A DNA stretch of 64,000 bases from the NCBI RefSeq assembly GCF_023101765.2, contig NC_064239.1:10250315-10314314 (forward strand). The letters are read 5' to 3'. The DNA comes from Spodoptera frugiperda (lineage: Eukaryota > Arthropoda > Insecta > Lepidoptera > Noctuidae). Under the pieces are notes generated by a model. It had not been told where the DNA came from. It did no database searches and worked only from the letters and a program-made list of their open reading frames with translations. This document shows, one piece after another, positions 1-12,984 of this stretch (positions are counted from its first letter, which is position 1; the number at the start of each line of letters is the position of its first letter). Made by a program: the position numbers and the translations under genes.

Positions 1-592
1 CGTTAATCAGAGAGTGCTGCTGCCCAGACCCTATCAATTGTGTTATGTTTTAGTAGGTTCCTACAACACTTATGTGAGAGGAGGAAGGAGTGTGGGTAAA
101 TGTTTCTACTCTACCGTCAGTACACAGCTTGCGGCTAAATAACAAAATAAGTACTAATTATAACACAACCATATTTTACCTTATCATATTTCATGAACAC
201 ATGTAGAGGTCTGTGTAAACAACACATCCATCCTAATTTTGATACGTCACAGAGGTGTAGTGTGTTTTTGGATTTTCATATACATTTCCTTTGTTTCGTT
301 TAACATATTCATGCATACAAAATTACGAATTTTGTCAATGTCGTAAACCCTGTTTTGAACCTAGCGGATGTTTTTTTGCTGATCTGAAATTCGTAGCCTT
401 AAAAATGTATTTTTATCGTACGATTGATTATGGAAACATGAGTTTCGAGAACTTTATCTGGTGGCCTTTGCTTAAATTCATAAGGGGAGGACGGAAGGTA
501 GAATGTCTTTGTATTTTTTTCTTTTTATATTTTTGTTACTTACGTAGGTATAGAGCGTTTACGTATGGATGTTTTGTATCAGGATAAACCTG

Positions 593-740
593 CGTTAGAA
601 CTCACTGTATTACCATTTGGCACCTAGCTTCACAGACGGACAGACTATTATTTATTTCTTTATTTGTTGACACTTCAAAAGTACCTATTTATGGTTTAAT
701 TGGAATAAGTGATTTGACTTTGACTTCACTTTAAGTACAG
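593..740 (+). mobile_element. 5'-truncated LINE 3' tail (family with TTTGACTTTGACTT end)
   Basis: Contains 'cacctagcttcacagacgga', 'cacttcaaaagtacctattt' and the terminal 'tttgactttgactt' repeat. It closely parallels 59650-59815 in this window. Such simple-repeat ends are typical of some insect LINEs. The coding part is absent. Confidence 0.6.
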
Positions 741-1377
741 TTTAGAGCGTGGGATTGTAAATTTAGCAAATAAGTATCTAAATGAACACTAGCCATAGCT
801 ATAGAAATTTTTGTCAATGCTGTTCATTGAATTTATTTACGTTTCACGCCAACATAAAATTTTGTATTGTTCAACTCTGTAAAATCTACGAAACATAATA
901 TGTTTCAAACTTCTTTTTGTTATATCAGAATGTATTGAAACCCTCTGTAGTTGTTACTTTTCTCCTAAAAACATACACTATACACGGACATAACAAGAAA
1001 ATTAAATCTTCCCGAAGACGGTACAAACCACTTATTCGACTGAAACATTACGCGCGCACTATACGTTTTCACTTAGCAAATTGTGTCGGAACTTAGCAGT
1101 ATATGTGTTACTAAGTTTCTTAATTACCGCACATAAATACTGGTGTATGTAAACATGGTGGGAAGATGCCACTCTGTTGGCAGTACTTAGCTGAATTATT
1201 ACCATGATAAGCTTTCGTCTTCAATAAAATTTCCGTCTGCTTGCCAGAGGAATGGTGATGTAGAATCTGCAGTTCTGTTTTCGTGAACTTTTTGAGTTAC
1301 TACTGTTTTGAATGAGAGTAGTTTATTAGCTAAAGAAAACTGCATGTTATTATGAGTACTTAATCAAGTGCACTTTC

Positions 1378-1656
1378 TGTCGCTTATACTATAGGGAGTG
1401 CTTTGAGGAATTGTTTCTGGTCTGATACCCACACGACAGCACTTCAATCCTCATCATATAGATGCTTGACAGGCTACAACGCTGCTTATCTTCCAAAACT
1501 TTCTGCTTTGCACAGCAAAACTGTGGAATGAAAAAAGGCGTAAAAGGCCGGCAACGCACCTGTAACTCCTCTGGTGTTGCAGGTGTACATGGGCGGCGCT
1601 GATCGCTTACTATCAGGTGACCCGTCTTCTCGTTTGCCCCATATTCTATAAAAAAA
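1378..1656 (+). mobile_element. 5'-truncated, internally deleted LINE 3' end
   Basis: Matches the end of the LINE at 21.8-25.1 kb. It starts in the last part of the RT frame ('gagtgctttgaggaattgtt', then 'acccacacgacagca' and 'cagcaaaactgtggaatga'), skips a segment, and resumes at 'ggccggcaacgcacctgtaa'. It runs through the conserved 3' UTR to a short A tail near 1650. Frames are broken, so it is a dead copy. Open frames on the opposite strand here are shadows. Confidence 0.85.
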
Positions 1657-1999
1657 GGTGCTGCTGATGCTAACGTACAAGATAAGAGAATGGATGTCAA
1701 GGTCAAGGTTCAGTCAACTTTAAATAGGTCTGTCTAAGGTTGAGTCTACAATATTGTCAAATACCAAAACGAAACTAGACTAGCTCTTGAAAATATTATT
1801 AAAACGATTGAATTGGAAACCTCTTGATGTCGATTTTCAGGCGACGATTGGATTTATTATACCTACCTTTTGTCTACAAAAGATATTACTCAAATATTGG
1901 GACGAAGGTTATGATTTTATCAATTTGTAAATTTATTAGAAAAGGATAATCTATCTGAATTTGCAACAATTTATTATAACTTTCGTGAAACATACTAAA

Positions 2000-2149
2000 T
2001 TAATTATTATGTTATCGGTATCCGCTGCCGCGCCGTGTGTCGCGAAATGTTGCGCATGAATATAAGCTTCGCATAGCCTAGCATTGCTTGGAAATAGTCG
2101 AGTTCCTCGTCAAACAGTTACGTGAGAAAGCCGATAACATAATAATTAA
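2000..2149. mobile_element. MITE, family P2 (19-bp perfect terminal inverted repeats)
   Basis: A 150-bp element. Left end 'ttaattattatgttatcgg' (2000-2018) is the exact reverse complement of 2131-2149. Interior is GC-rich compared with flanks and has no coding capacity. Related copies lie near 28460-28665 and 50885-51095, where 'ctcgtcaaacagt' and 'gtgagaaagccgata' type sequence recurs. Sub-terminal 'ttataactttcgtgaaacat' just outside the left end also recurs at other copies, so the true element may extend further. Confidence 0.75.
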
Positions 2150-2492
2150 ATGAAACAATTTGTTTTTTAAAGTTTTAAATTTTATTCTCCTTAACATTTT
2201 TCTGAAGGGCTTGTATCTCATACTCTTAAATTATGCTAATATTGTAATTACCATTACATTGCATACCATAATTGTTGCATATTAGAAACGAAATTAGTTT
2301 AATCTAAAGCCTATTAAGATACAAGAGAAGCTGCAGACCGCCATTAGCATGCTAGAGATGTGACTGATTAGGTTATTAGAGAAATCATTAGCAAATGTAT
2401 TACCCAGACACGAGATAACACCTTAATATATTGAATCAGATGCTGAATAATCATTGGATAACATTTTTATAATTTTCTTGTTACGTAATGGT

Positions 2493-2670
2493 AATGGGCC
2501 GGCTCGACTGGAGTGATATCACGGTCTCGCAGAAAATCGACGTGAAACAACAGCGTTGTGTTTCGTTATGCGAGTGAGGTTACCGGAGGCCCAATTAATC
2601 CCCTTCGCAATCTTCCCAATCTCCGATTTCTGAATTTTTCCCAATTGCTTATCATCAGGTGATAAAAAAA
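2493..2670 (+). mobile_element. Short LINE-derived element (5' end plus remnant 3' end)
   Basis: Starts with 'gggccggctcgactggag', the sequence type found at the 5' end of the 21.8-kb LINE. It continues through 'cgtgaaacaac' and 'gaggttaccggaggccca', then jumps to 'ttgcttatcatcaggtgat' and an A run. All LINE coding sequence is missing, and most of the 3' tail is also lost compared with 14163-14431. Confidence 0.75.
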
Positions 2671-3261
2671 CAAAAATCTCAAGACAGTTTGATCAAAATA
2701 TATGAAGGATATAACAATAAAATTTAAACTTTATTACTTATAAAAATAAAATACATTTTGCAATACCAAACTCCTTTAACTGTCCATTGTCTAATACACC
2801 AGGACATTAGAAGTAGAGAAGTGCAATCGCAATCCATTTTATTGCATGCCGTACGGATATCGCTCCCAAATCCCTCGATGCATTCACCCAGATGCTACCA
2901 AATCGTTACAAGGATATAATTTAAGGTTAACTCGGAAAATCAGAATATATTTTATGTGCCTCTTATTCTATACAAAGCACGTAACTTCTATAGAAAATTT
3001 ACGATACCAAAGTCAGCTTTTACAATACATTAGGTAATTGTGAGTCTCTGTGCGAATCTGCTTTGCGCAATGTTTGGGTAAAATAAATATTTTTAGATAT
3101 TATATTTGAGGTAAGAGGTTATTGACCTCTTTAAATGGTTCTACGTGATACAGATTTGTTCGTCTTTGTAAATACAGTTAGCCCGAGGTCCCGTATTCAA
3201 TTGTCGAAACGAACAAAGGACTGAGATTTTCGAGTTTGGAATTCTATACAGTCGCCCGTAG

Positions 3262-3646
3262 TTTAGAGTGCTTTTCCACCAGAGATGTGCTGTGCTACGT
3301 TGCTGTGGATGCGTTTGGCTTCCACCAATCATATTCATTGGTACATATAGCTTAGCACTGATGGAAACGGTCTCAGCTAAGCTATGTTTTTATATGGAAA
3401 GATTCGTGCTATGCTAGGATCTATGCTATGGGTGGTTTTCCTACTAATGATACATCGCATTCTCGAGCTGCACACTTTCTTCACAGCTACTTTATGGCAG
3501 CGCATCTTCATGGCACATCTTTTTGCACAGCTACGTAGCTTGGTATAATAGTTTCAGTGAAAACTGTCACATAGTTTAACAGCTTAGCTATTACATCTTC
3601 GTAACATAACTACATAGCACATCTCTGTTGGACAAGCACCCTTAGG
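3262..3646. mobile_element. MITE, family M4 (TIR GTGCTTTTCCACCAGAGATG)
   Basis: About 385 bp. The left end 'gtgcttttccaccagagatg' is repeated inverted at the right end (reverse complement begins GTGCTTGTCCAACAGAGATG). No transposase frame. A second two-ended copy is at 8317-8660 and a left-half copy at 15443-15590. Interior 'tagcttagcactgatggaaa' is shared among copies. Superfamily unknown. Confidence 0.75.
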
Positions 3647-3849
3647 CTAGTGTCCGGTATTTAGCAATGCACTTGTTTTCTAGCTACAGAAGTGACAAAA
3701 AAGAGGATGAGTTCACACTATGGCGTCCCCTGTTCGGGAATATAAAACGTAGAGCCTTGATGGAACATATGTAGGCATTTACAAAACATTTCGACATACA
3801 GGCTTTGTAAAAGTTTTAATTCTTTTTTATTTTTGTTGTAATTCTTTGT

Positions 3850-4055
3850 ATCACCTTATGGTAAGCAATCGCCGCCGCCCATGGACACTTGAAACAACAG
3901 AGGCGTTATAACTGCATTGCCGGCTTTTTGGGGGTTAGGAATTTCAGGGTTGTTGTTCGGGAATCGGGGATTGGGAAGATTGGTAAGGGGGGAATTGGGC
4001 CTCCGGTAACCTCACTCACATAACGCAAGCGTTGTTTCACGTCGGTTTTCTGTGA
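3850..4055 (-). mobile_element. Short LINE-derived element, minus orientation
   Basis: Read on the minus strand it gives the LINE 5' end block (cgacgtgaaacaacgcttgc, gtgagtgaggttaccggagg), then 'cccaatccccgattcccg', then the LINE 3' tail block with 'catgggcggcggcgatt' and the end 'ttaccataaggtga'. About 200 bp with no coding sequence. Same family as 14163-14431. Confidence 0.8.
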
Positions 4056-4360
4056 TTCAATATAATAATAATAACTGCTTATCAACGGGCATACAAATTG
4101 TTTATTGTTCTACATCCCTTGTAATAACAAGATCTTTTCTCAAGTCAGACTTTTAATATTCCAGCAATTCGAATAAACTGTGATATGTGCGTTTTAATAA
4201 AACTTGTTCTTTCTAATAACAAGTAGACCGTGAAGTTTAATATACGGATGACCTGTAAATTCCCCTTATTTGAAAACTTCATCTTATGTACGTTCTGCAT
4301 TAAGTTCTGTATGATTAATGTTATGGAGCTGTTTTCAATATAGCTTCGGTAAATAGAGCA

Positions 4361-4518
4361 GAGGACTTAGTACGACTTTGTTTTACGTTTAACGAGATCG
4401 AAACGAGAGCGCGTTCGGCGCTCTGATTGGTTAGTTCATTCGCGCTAGCCAATCAGAACGCCGAACGCGCTCTCGTTTTGTTTTTGTTCAACGTAAAGCA
4501 AACTCGTACTAAGCCCTC
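4361..4518. mobile_element. Palindromic MITE, family P1
   Basis: A 158-bp near-palindrome. The left arm begins 'gaggacttagtacgacttt' and includes 'cgagagcgcgttcggcg'. The right arm is its inverse, including 'cgccgaacgcgctctcg' and ending 'gtactaagccctc'. The centre holds 'ctgattggttag' against 'agccaatcag'. No ORF. A half-copy lies at 16085-16196. Confidence 0.75.
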
Positions 4519-6556
4519 AGATCTCATTTTTGTTATCTAAAAACTAAGACTCGGTTCGATGTTTTGAAAGTTATTTCTAGTGATAGGTACAGTCAGTCAA
4601 GCTATGTAGTATGCAGGTAAGTAAATAAAAGATTGATTTAGTACTGAGACAGTCAGAGAGACAGACATGAGTTCGTTGTAAAGCATATAATAGCTACTTT
4701 GCCTGTGGTGAATCCATCTTTTATTTTGTTACTCAATAGTTTGGCTAACGGTACAAAGTCTGTAACTGTGTGAAAAGACTGTATAAGTATACGTAGGTAG
4801 AGGTATATCGATCTATTGATGTGAAAGATAAACCGTTCAAAATTTATTAATTACCTACATCGAGCTAAACTTTTGCCCAATTCACATAAATTACTAACTT
4901 CTATAATTTATACGAGATTGTTACAAAACTGTTTATACTTATAGACCTGTGAAATAATCCATCGTAATTTCAAACACCATTTACATTAATTTGATACAGT
5001 TAACAAATTTCAAATTTAACGCTTCAAAATACACTAGCTAACGATAAAATACGGATTACATAAAGCTCTTGACTGTACCCTCTAATTCCCGTATCAAATA
5101 TAATCTTCTCACACACGAGTAATTTATCAGAACAAAAAAAAAACTTCGAACATGATTTACGGGCTTAATTCCCGACACGATTACTGCCGAAATGCCGAAC
5201 CCAACTCGCAAACTTACCGATATAAATATCAAGAACAACATTTACATGGATCTTTAGTATTCTTGGTGTGTCGTCAACTTTAGTAACATTTCACCCGGTA
5301 AGACACTTTACCGTGACTAAATCATACGCGGTGCGTGATCGAGAATTTAGTTTGTGAACGTAGTACAAGCTGAGCTAAGCTGAGCGATATCTTAGAAACA
5401 TTACACAACAATATTGATATAATACAAACAACACATAAGGAACTTATGGTTTCTTTTTTTTATTGGTGTTTGTTCATCCGTGATCATGGCGCTTGCAACA
5501 GTGCCTAAATATTGGAAACTCACAAAAACTAATAACCATGATAAATATCCCGTTTTAAATTCTAATGATATTATGACTTCTTATCACATCTAATATTATG
5601 CTATAGGCGTTAGTATTTCCTGACAGGCTGTCTGTACAACCTAGCTATATTGAAATATATTTTATGCCCAGTCCGCACTATGCCAATATTTTAGTCGATT
5701 ACTTAGTACACGTTCTATAGTGAATAAGTCAAGATTGATTTTCGATTTATCATACACAATAATAAGAATGAATTTCCTTTGTTCATCTTCGCCTCACTGT
5801 ATTAAATTAAATACGTACGTACAAACCTACATCTATATATTGTTAAAAGTGCACGTTAACTGTAAGTCACGTGGGTTAACTTAATTGCGTTAAAACTTTT
5901 ATCTTCTTAGAAATGGGAGCACCTACTCAGACTTAGATCTACTAGTACTAAAATGAAGAATAGAATTCTGTAGGTGTTTGTTTTCAGATAGCAGACGCGA
6001 CAATTAATTGGTCTATTTTTACCTTTATTGTGACTTATGTGTTGTGTTAAGATTTATTAAGAGACTGTTTAATTGTGTTGTTTAAGTAACGTTGATAATG
6101 ATATTACTTTTGCTTGAACAAAGTTCGTTATTAAATTTGAAGGCACCGGCTATTAGTTTTGACATGCTAGATAAATATAGTGTTATTAAATAAGCACACA
6201 TTTTTTTAAACTAATGTGAAATACAGCTATGAAAAAGTTCGCGGATCTTTTAGTGTATCGCGGTTCACGGTACCTGAATGCTGACCATGGCTCGCTACGC
6301 ACCCAGAGGCACATAAACTATGAATAAGTCATGCCCACCGAATACGTAATGTATACGGTCCAACTAAAGATTTACTTCGTTGAATTTTTGAATTCAGTTT
6401 CGCACTTCGTTTGCTATTGGGCGTAGAAATTCAAATAGCATTCAAGAAATAAGCTGTTAAGAGATGCTCTTAGGCAGAAACTACAGACTACTACTACTAC
6501 TACCTATACATAAGTTAGGTTAAATTGAACAATATTGTAACAGTTCTCGAACGATA

Positions 6557-6775
6557 CACGCTTGCTTTGTGTTTCGTTATGTGAGTGAGGTTACTGGAGG
6601 CTCAATTGCCCACCTCCCAAGCCTCCCCAATTCACGAATCGCCAACAATACTCAAATTCCGAACCCAAAAAGACCGGCAATGCACTTGTAACGCCTTTGT
6701 TGTTTCGGGTGTACATAAGTGGCGCCGATTGCTTACCATCAGCTTGTTTACCGGCTTCACTACATAGTATAAAAC
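6557..6775 (+). mobile_element. Short LINE-derived element
   Basis: Starts within the LINE 5' block ('gtgtttcgttatgtgagtga'), continues through 'ggttactggaggctcaattg', then has the 3' tail ('ccggcaatgcacttgtaacg', 'ccgattgcttaccatcag'). It lacks the first ~60 bp of the full short element at 14163-14431. The open frame across it is fortuitous. Confidence 0.75.
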
Positions 6776-6776
6776 A

Positions 6777-6980
6777 AAGTCGCTTTCTCTGTCCCTATGT
6801 CCCTTTGTATGCTTAAATCTTTAAAACTACGCAACGGATTTTGATACGGTTTTTTAATACATAGAGTGTCATAGTTATATGTAAATTCAGCTGATTCAAG
6901 AGGAAGATTTATATGTATAATTCATGCATAATATATCACCATTGCACCCTTGCGAAGCTGGGTTAGCTCGCTAGTATCTC
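6777..6980 (+). repeat. Dispersed repeat R2, copy 1
   Basis: Begins 'gtcgctttctctgtcccta', contains 'aaaactacgcaacggatttt' and ends with 'cgaagctgggttagctcgct'. An inverted diverged copy is at 7458-7668. The 'aacggattttgatacgg' core resembles many lepidopteran non-autonomous elements, but I cannot name the family. Confidence 0.6.
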
Positions 6981-7457
6981 ATAAAAATGTTTACAATTAT
7001 TATTGCGTTTTTAAATATACCAAGGTAACTTCAACTATCGAACCAGGACAGACGAGAAGGTTCGATAGGCAACATAGTATTAGCATATGAAATTCACAAG
7101 TTTCATGTATAGGCTGTAACGGGCTATTAACGTGACATAAAATTAACATACATATTAAGTTACCAAGTTGCAGTACAATAGGCTTTTACACTTCCACACT
7201 GGATTTGGTCTTAGACAAAGTTAGGCGAATTGAATCCTCTAGGGAAACTCTGCAAGTAATATTATGTTAAGACTAGATTTCTTTTATGTAGTAGTCTAAT
7301 TTTAATTCAAGGAGGAAATTCCAGTAAATATCCTACACATATAGATGTATATTATAAACTGTACCTAGATCGTATTGTTTTAAATGGCAGACTTTAGCAT
7401 AATATAATTAGCTGTTAGGGGATTAATTTAATCCATTTTATTTATTTATTATTTACT

Positions 7458-7668
7458 AGTGACCCGCCCCAGCTTCGCATGGGTGCAGTGGTGATATATT
7501 ATGCATGTATTATACATATAAACCTTCATGTTATTTATTTATTTATTATTATTAAAAGGTACATGTTAATGAACTTACTGAATGTACTGTTGAATCACAC
7601 TATCTATAAAAAAAACAAAGGGACATAGGGACAGAGAAAGCGACATTGTTTTATACTACGTAGTGATG
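7458..7668 (-). repeat. Dispersed repeat R2, copy 2 (inverted relative to copy 1)
   Basis: Starts 'agtgacccgccccagcttcg' and ends 'gggacagagaaagcgac', the inverse of the ends of 6777-6980. An A/T-rich stretch with 'ttatttatttatttatta' interrupts the middle. Together the two copies form a large inverted pair spaced by about 480 bp. Confidence 0.6.
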
Positions 7669-8316
7669 TAAATACATACAACACAAAGGACAACACATAT
7701 ATAAAATTAAAGTACTACTAATGTATTCATGTTTTGTTTTCTGAGCCTACTCCAACCAAGTTGAAAATGGTCAGTCCGAAAGATAATGAGACAATCTCTT
7801 TCGATTAATTTAAAGGGACCTCACTTGAAGACGATAAAAAGGTTCTAAGTGTACCTAACATCAAAACCCACTTACCTTCGACACACAATCAACACTCCGT
7901 CGAATCGTTTATGTAAATTAACAGAATAAGGATCGTTCTACGTTGAAATATTTAATATTGTACTATACATGTACTAGATATTCATAAGTCCATGCGATTT
8001 GAAATTGTTTGCATACATATTGCCTTCGCTGGCGTACTAATTCCGAAAGAATTGGAATTCATATCTGTATGCATTTCAAAAATGTCAGCGTTCTTTATTC
8101 GAGGTATCTCGTTCTGGGTGTAGGTGGAAGATTCATGTGATATTTGTACATAATGTAACATGTAACATCAATCAATCATTTAATGTGAGAGGCGTATGGT
8201 GTTTCTGAGAAAGTTAATCAATGCTTGATTGTGAATAAAATATCATAAATATACCACAGACATATTTTTTCCGAGAAGGGATAAGCCGGCAAAGGTATAA
8301 CAATACGTATTCTTCG

Positions 8317-8660
8317 ATGGTTTGAGTACTTTTCCATCAGAGATGTGCTACGTTACCGTGGATGCGTTTGGTGTACACCATTCATAATCATTGGTACACA
8401 TAGCTTAGTACTGATGAAAACGGAGTCTACTAATGTTTTTTATATAGAAAGATGTGTGCTATGGATGGCTTCCCTACTTTCAATACATCGTATATTCGCA
8501 CAGCTACTTCGCAGCGCCGTATCTTCATAGCACATCTTATTCGTACCGCTACATAACTTAGTATCAGTGGAAACGGTCTCATAGTTTCACAGCTTAGGTA
8601 AATTACACCCTCGCAGCATAGTTACATAGCACATCTCTGGTGGAAAAGCAACCTAAGGTT
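8317..8660. mobile_element. MITE, family M4, second two-ended copy
   Basis: The left end includes 'acttttccatcagagatgtg' and the right end 'cacatctctggtggaaaagc', which are inverted repeats of each other. Interior matches 3262-3646 ('tagcttagtactgatgaaaa', 'ctacatagcacatctct'). No coding capacity. Confidence 0.75.
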
Positions 8661-9934
8661 GTGATTTTAAAACTAAGATTTCAGTAATACTATCCCTACT
8701 AGAAAACCAAATCGACCCATTTCTTACACTAAATATCTCCGTGTAATTAAAAACCTTGCACCAGTTTCGAAGCAAAACTAACAAGAACGAAATATTACTG
8801 TTACATAATACGTATGTACCAAGTAAATACCTAAGCAATGTCTTGGCACGTTGCCAATACAAAGTGCAGTTACATCAACTATTTATGCCAAATGGTTCTA
8901 AATAGTAGCTCGGCTCTAATCTTAGTCTTATGGATGTTGGAATACGGTAGGATCTTCGGGGAACCGTTAACTGGATGAGATAATATAGGTGCTGTGAGGT
9001 CTGCTCCCTAAAGAAACCTTAATACCTCACTATGGGGTCATGAAGATTTTTTGAACACGATAACGACGAATTGAAGTTATTTAACGTTTTATTTGTGTTA
9101 ATGTATTGATGAATAATAATTAGTTATTTTTTTATAGAAGAGAAGGCGAGGCCATTTCCAGTTGTGAGGATTTTATATATAGATATAGAAATTTTTACAA
9201 TGGGAACTGTGGGAACTGAAAATACTCTCACTGATGCTCAATTGTATATGTATATTCAGCTGAGAGGGAAATAGCCCATTTCACTGAGTAAAGTAGTTTT
9301 GCTAAACACTATAATAAGTATCATGAGGTTTCTTCACTATTCCCCTGTGTCCGTTTACACCCAAATTTAATCAACCGTTTCAGCATCGTCGAGAAAACAA
9401 CTTTCAAACAAACTTTCTTGTTCATAAATGAATTATTGTTTTTGTGTTTGCGAACGGTAGTTAGTTCTAAAACTATGTCTTTATTAGAGGCTGCTTTTAT
9501 CGAACTAGGTTAAAAATTCATGTTCCATTAGTAGCTGCAAACAATATTTGAAAAAACCCGGTTTTCAGTTCATGCTTTGAAGGGGGAATTTCAAAAGGGG
9601 GAATGTTTGAAAGACGCGAGGCAAGCGCATTGTTTCCCAAAGATTCTCATTTTGCAGCGGTGAAAATACGAGTAGCTTTATATTTTTCAGCGTTTTAACT
9701 TTTAGATTCCGTTGGACACTTCTGGAATGGCCCGTTTGTTTAGTGTTCTTTAGAATTAATTTTATAGCTTTCCATACCAGTGGGTGGAAGAAAGTAACAC
9801 ATTTTGTGAATCGTTTCAGAACCAAAATTTATTTAAACGTTATTTAAAAATTATACAACTTTCATTTATTCATGGAGCATTTTGATCACAATTATACATG
9901 TAGATTCGTTGAATATTGTAGTCTAGGTACTATT

Positions 9935-10045
9935 GTTGACCCGGAGCTACGGACTACGAAAAGCAGGAGTAGGAATGGGGTGGTTTTTAGACCAGGTAAG
10001 AGTCTATCTGTCATCGAATGATTTTCACCCCTAAAAAAAGGAAAT
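9935..10045 (-). repeat. Dispersed repeat R5 fragment
   Basis: Contains 'gaaaagcaggagtaggaatg', 'gggtggtttttag', 'gtaagagtcta' and 'atgattttcacccc'. This block recurs at least ten times in the window, in both orientations. Family identity unknown. Confidence 0.6.
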
Positions 10046-12984
10046 ACTGTTTTTTTTTTCACCAAACCTCAATTTTTATCTTATTAACAATCTCGAAAAA
10101 TAAAGATGACTTACAACCAAAATATAGCCTAGCATATAGGTACTAAAACATGAATATAAAACCAGGCGACGATAAAAACAAATAAGTAAGTTTTCTGACA
10201 AGTTTTTGATAAGGAGCTCCCTGGAGTCTGACCCTCGGACATTTCGGCCGTTATGATGTAGCGATAATTTACCAGAGTCCCCCATTTTTCCTCAAAACTC
10301 CCATATGTATGTACCGTCACGCCTATTTCACTTGGAATGGTGGAATATAAAAGTCCGGTTTCTGTATATCTTTCGATAGTTACGTGCGATATGTTCGTAA
10401 TATTCCCGATTTTGTGATCGCCCTCGTAATAACGCAAGAGGTACGGTTATGACCAGTTTACTGTGCAGATTTTATTTCGAATATTTCAAATAATAAAGTA
10501 GTAAAGGTTATTTGAATAACAAAGTAAGTCGTCTTTAGATGTTTTTATTTAAAATAGTTTTTTAGGACTATATTGTTAGATACGGCGTAGATTTATGTGG
10601 TTGACAGATGTATAGATACTGAGGTCGGAGTTTGGTCTTTGATTGGACAAATATATAAATATATATAGGTATACGATTTTGTAATTCAGAATAGAAGCAC
10701 CACATAGCACGGAGTAAATCTAAAAAATATCTGAAAGGTGAAAATGACGTGCTTTTTCTTAGGTACCAATATATAGAGGTTTCAAATGCTTGTCATGGTC
10801 ATAAAATACACTCTATTAAGGTACTTGGAAAGTTACTAAGGACGCGAAGAATAGGAAATTTCCTATACGCACGTGATATAAGGAAGGAACCTTTCGTCTT
10901 ACGACCATGCCAGAGGGCAGGAACTGAGTCGAGATCGAAGTGTAAAAGTATCCATAACACATATAATACATTGTGTTTTACTCCCCTTGCCTCTCAAAGT
11001 ACCGGAACGGCTCACAGTCCCCAATCGTTCATGTAGACGTACACTGTTCGAGATGTAGGTGTGTATTACTGCATCAAAGTAGGAATTGGACAAGGTATTT
11101 TGGTACTTTACTAACGATAGAATGTTTATGTGTAGAAACATATACGTAAACAATGAACATTTGTCGTTTTATTGCGGTGTTAATGAGATTTGTCTTAGAC
11201 GGAGTTTTAGTTATATTTTCTGTTTCACTATATTAGTAACTATTTGGTAACTTGTATGTATATTAAAGGATAACATAATTACTTATAAAAAATAACACTA
11301 AGTTAAACATAATACTTACTTAATAAATCTACATGAAATATAAATCTAAATAATTTAGAAATAAATATGTAACTCGGTAACTTACTGAATACTCAATTCT
11401 TTATTTACTTAAGTTACATTATGAAAATACTTTCATAACACAGCCTTAATTAATAAACAGGTGTGATAGTAGAGAAAAAGGATGAAGTAAATACATTTTA
11501 ACAACATTTTTAGATATAAATTAAATATAGTGCTTATTTTTATAAAAGTGCTGTGGACGCGTCAACACTTTTTAGCGTCCTTGTCACATTCACACTCAGA
11601 TGTTTGAATAGGCACTGTAATCTATCCTGGGGGATTGATCAGTCAAAACCAGGGACTTGTAACAAACGTTCAACGTGTATAAGTGGCTACAGTTTAGTTC
11701 CAAGCGTTCACGAGTACCTATATCTCATTTTAAAGGGGTTAAGTCCTTTAACAAACGCCGAGCGCCGGTCCGGTTCTCGGTTCCGGCTTGCTTCCGGCAC
11801 GGCTCAACTTTACTCTAATTTGAACTTGTCCTTTTGCGAAAAGAGATATGAGGATCGGTTGGAGAGAAAACGTTTTAGGGGCAATGTGTGTGGTGAGGGA
11901 GATTAGAATTTCAAGTAGACGACTGGATATTAAAAAGTGTAGTAAAACGTAAATGTTCTTTTTTTTCTCTCAATGTTCTAACATGTGTTGTGTATGAGTA
12001 AGACTTAGTTAGTTGCAATTAAAGTTTTTTTTTTATGCAGATATAGGTACTAAAGTGTAGGAAATTCGAAGAAAAATCTAAACATATTTTGCTCATATTC
12101 TGATTTTCCGTATTCTCTGATATTCTTTGCTACAAAAAATGTTTCAAGTAAAATCTCGGAGTCGCCAACTAACCTTATTATAAATTTAAACTTAAAAGTT
12201 TTCAACTTACTACAAGATGTAGTGCGGTAATCTTCACTTCATTTCATGAAAGTATATGTCATGTTTCTCTGCTGTGAGGCAAGAGAAAAATTCAGACATA
12301 TTTTGGTATTTTAGAATAGAGTAGTCAGCAAGTTAAAAACTAAAATATTTCTACTAGTATATTATTGAATATTTTTTTTCATCACCGTGAAATTATTGAT
12401 ACACTCTATTCAGTTAAATCTTGCTTCGGTTGACCTGAGAATTAACCCAAACTTCGTTTTGGCTGAAATAAATAACACCAAATACCATACCACGACACGT
12501 CACAGATAGTGTACTTCATAGTACAATCCAACACTATGTGTGGTATTCTAGTCACCCCAAATACAGCGGGTGTCTAAAATGTACGCTATCTTCAGTTCGA
12601 CGCTTGTCGTTACAGAGTTATCTCCGGCGCTAATCTTAACCGACTTGTAACACCCTGAATGTTATCAACCGTATTATTTTGGAAGAACTTGCTCGAAGAT
12701 TATACTTGGATGTAATCGTTATTACAGTTATTGCTCAACCCTGGATGAAAAGGCACTTATTTCTTGTAATTAACTAGTAATCGTTGTAAGTTGGAGTAAC
12801 AAGTGTGATTGGGACCAGGAGATGGGTAATTAGGGCTACATTGGATTTCCTAGGGTTACTTTCATGACGTTTTGCTCTTATATGGAATTGTTATGCGTAT
12901 AATTTACTTTGGTATCAAATCTGAAAGAGTAGTAGTACTAGTAGAGTTAGTAGACTAAGGTACATTTTTTATTAAGGGGATAAA

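Noticed and set aside
1389..1706. 105-codon minus-strand frame
   Set aside because: It is the antisense of a truncated LINE 3' end.
11553..11906. 117-codon plus-strand open frame
   Set aside because: No recognisable motif and no neighbouring exons; composition looks random.
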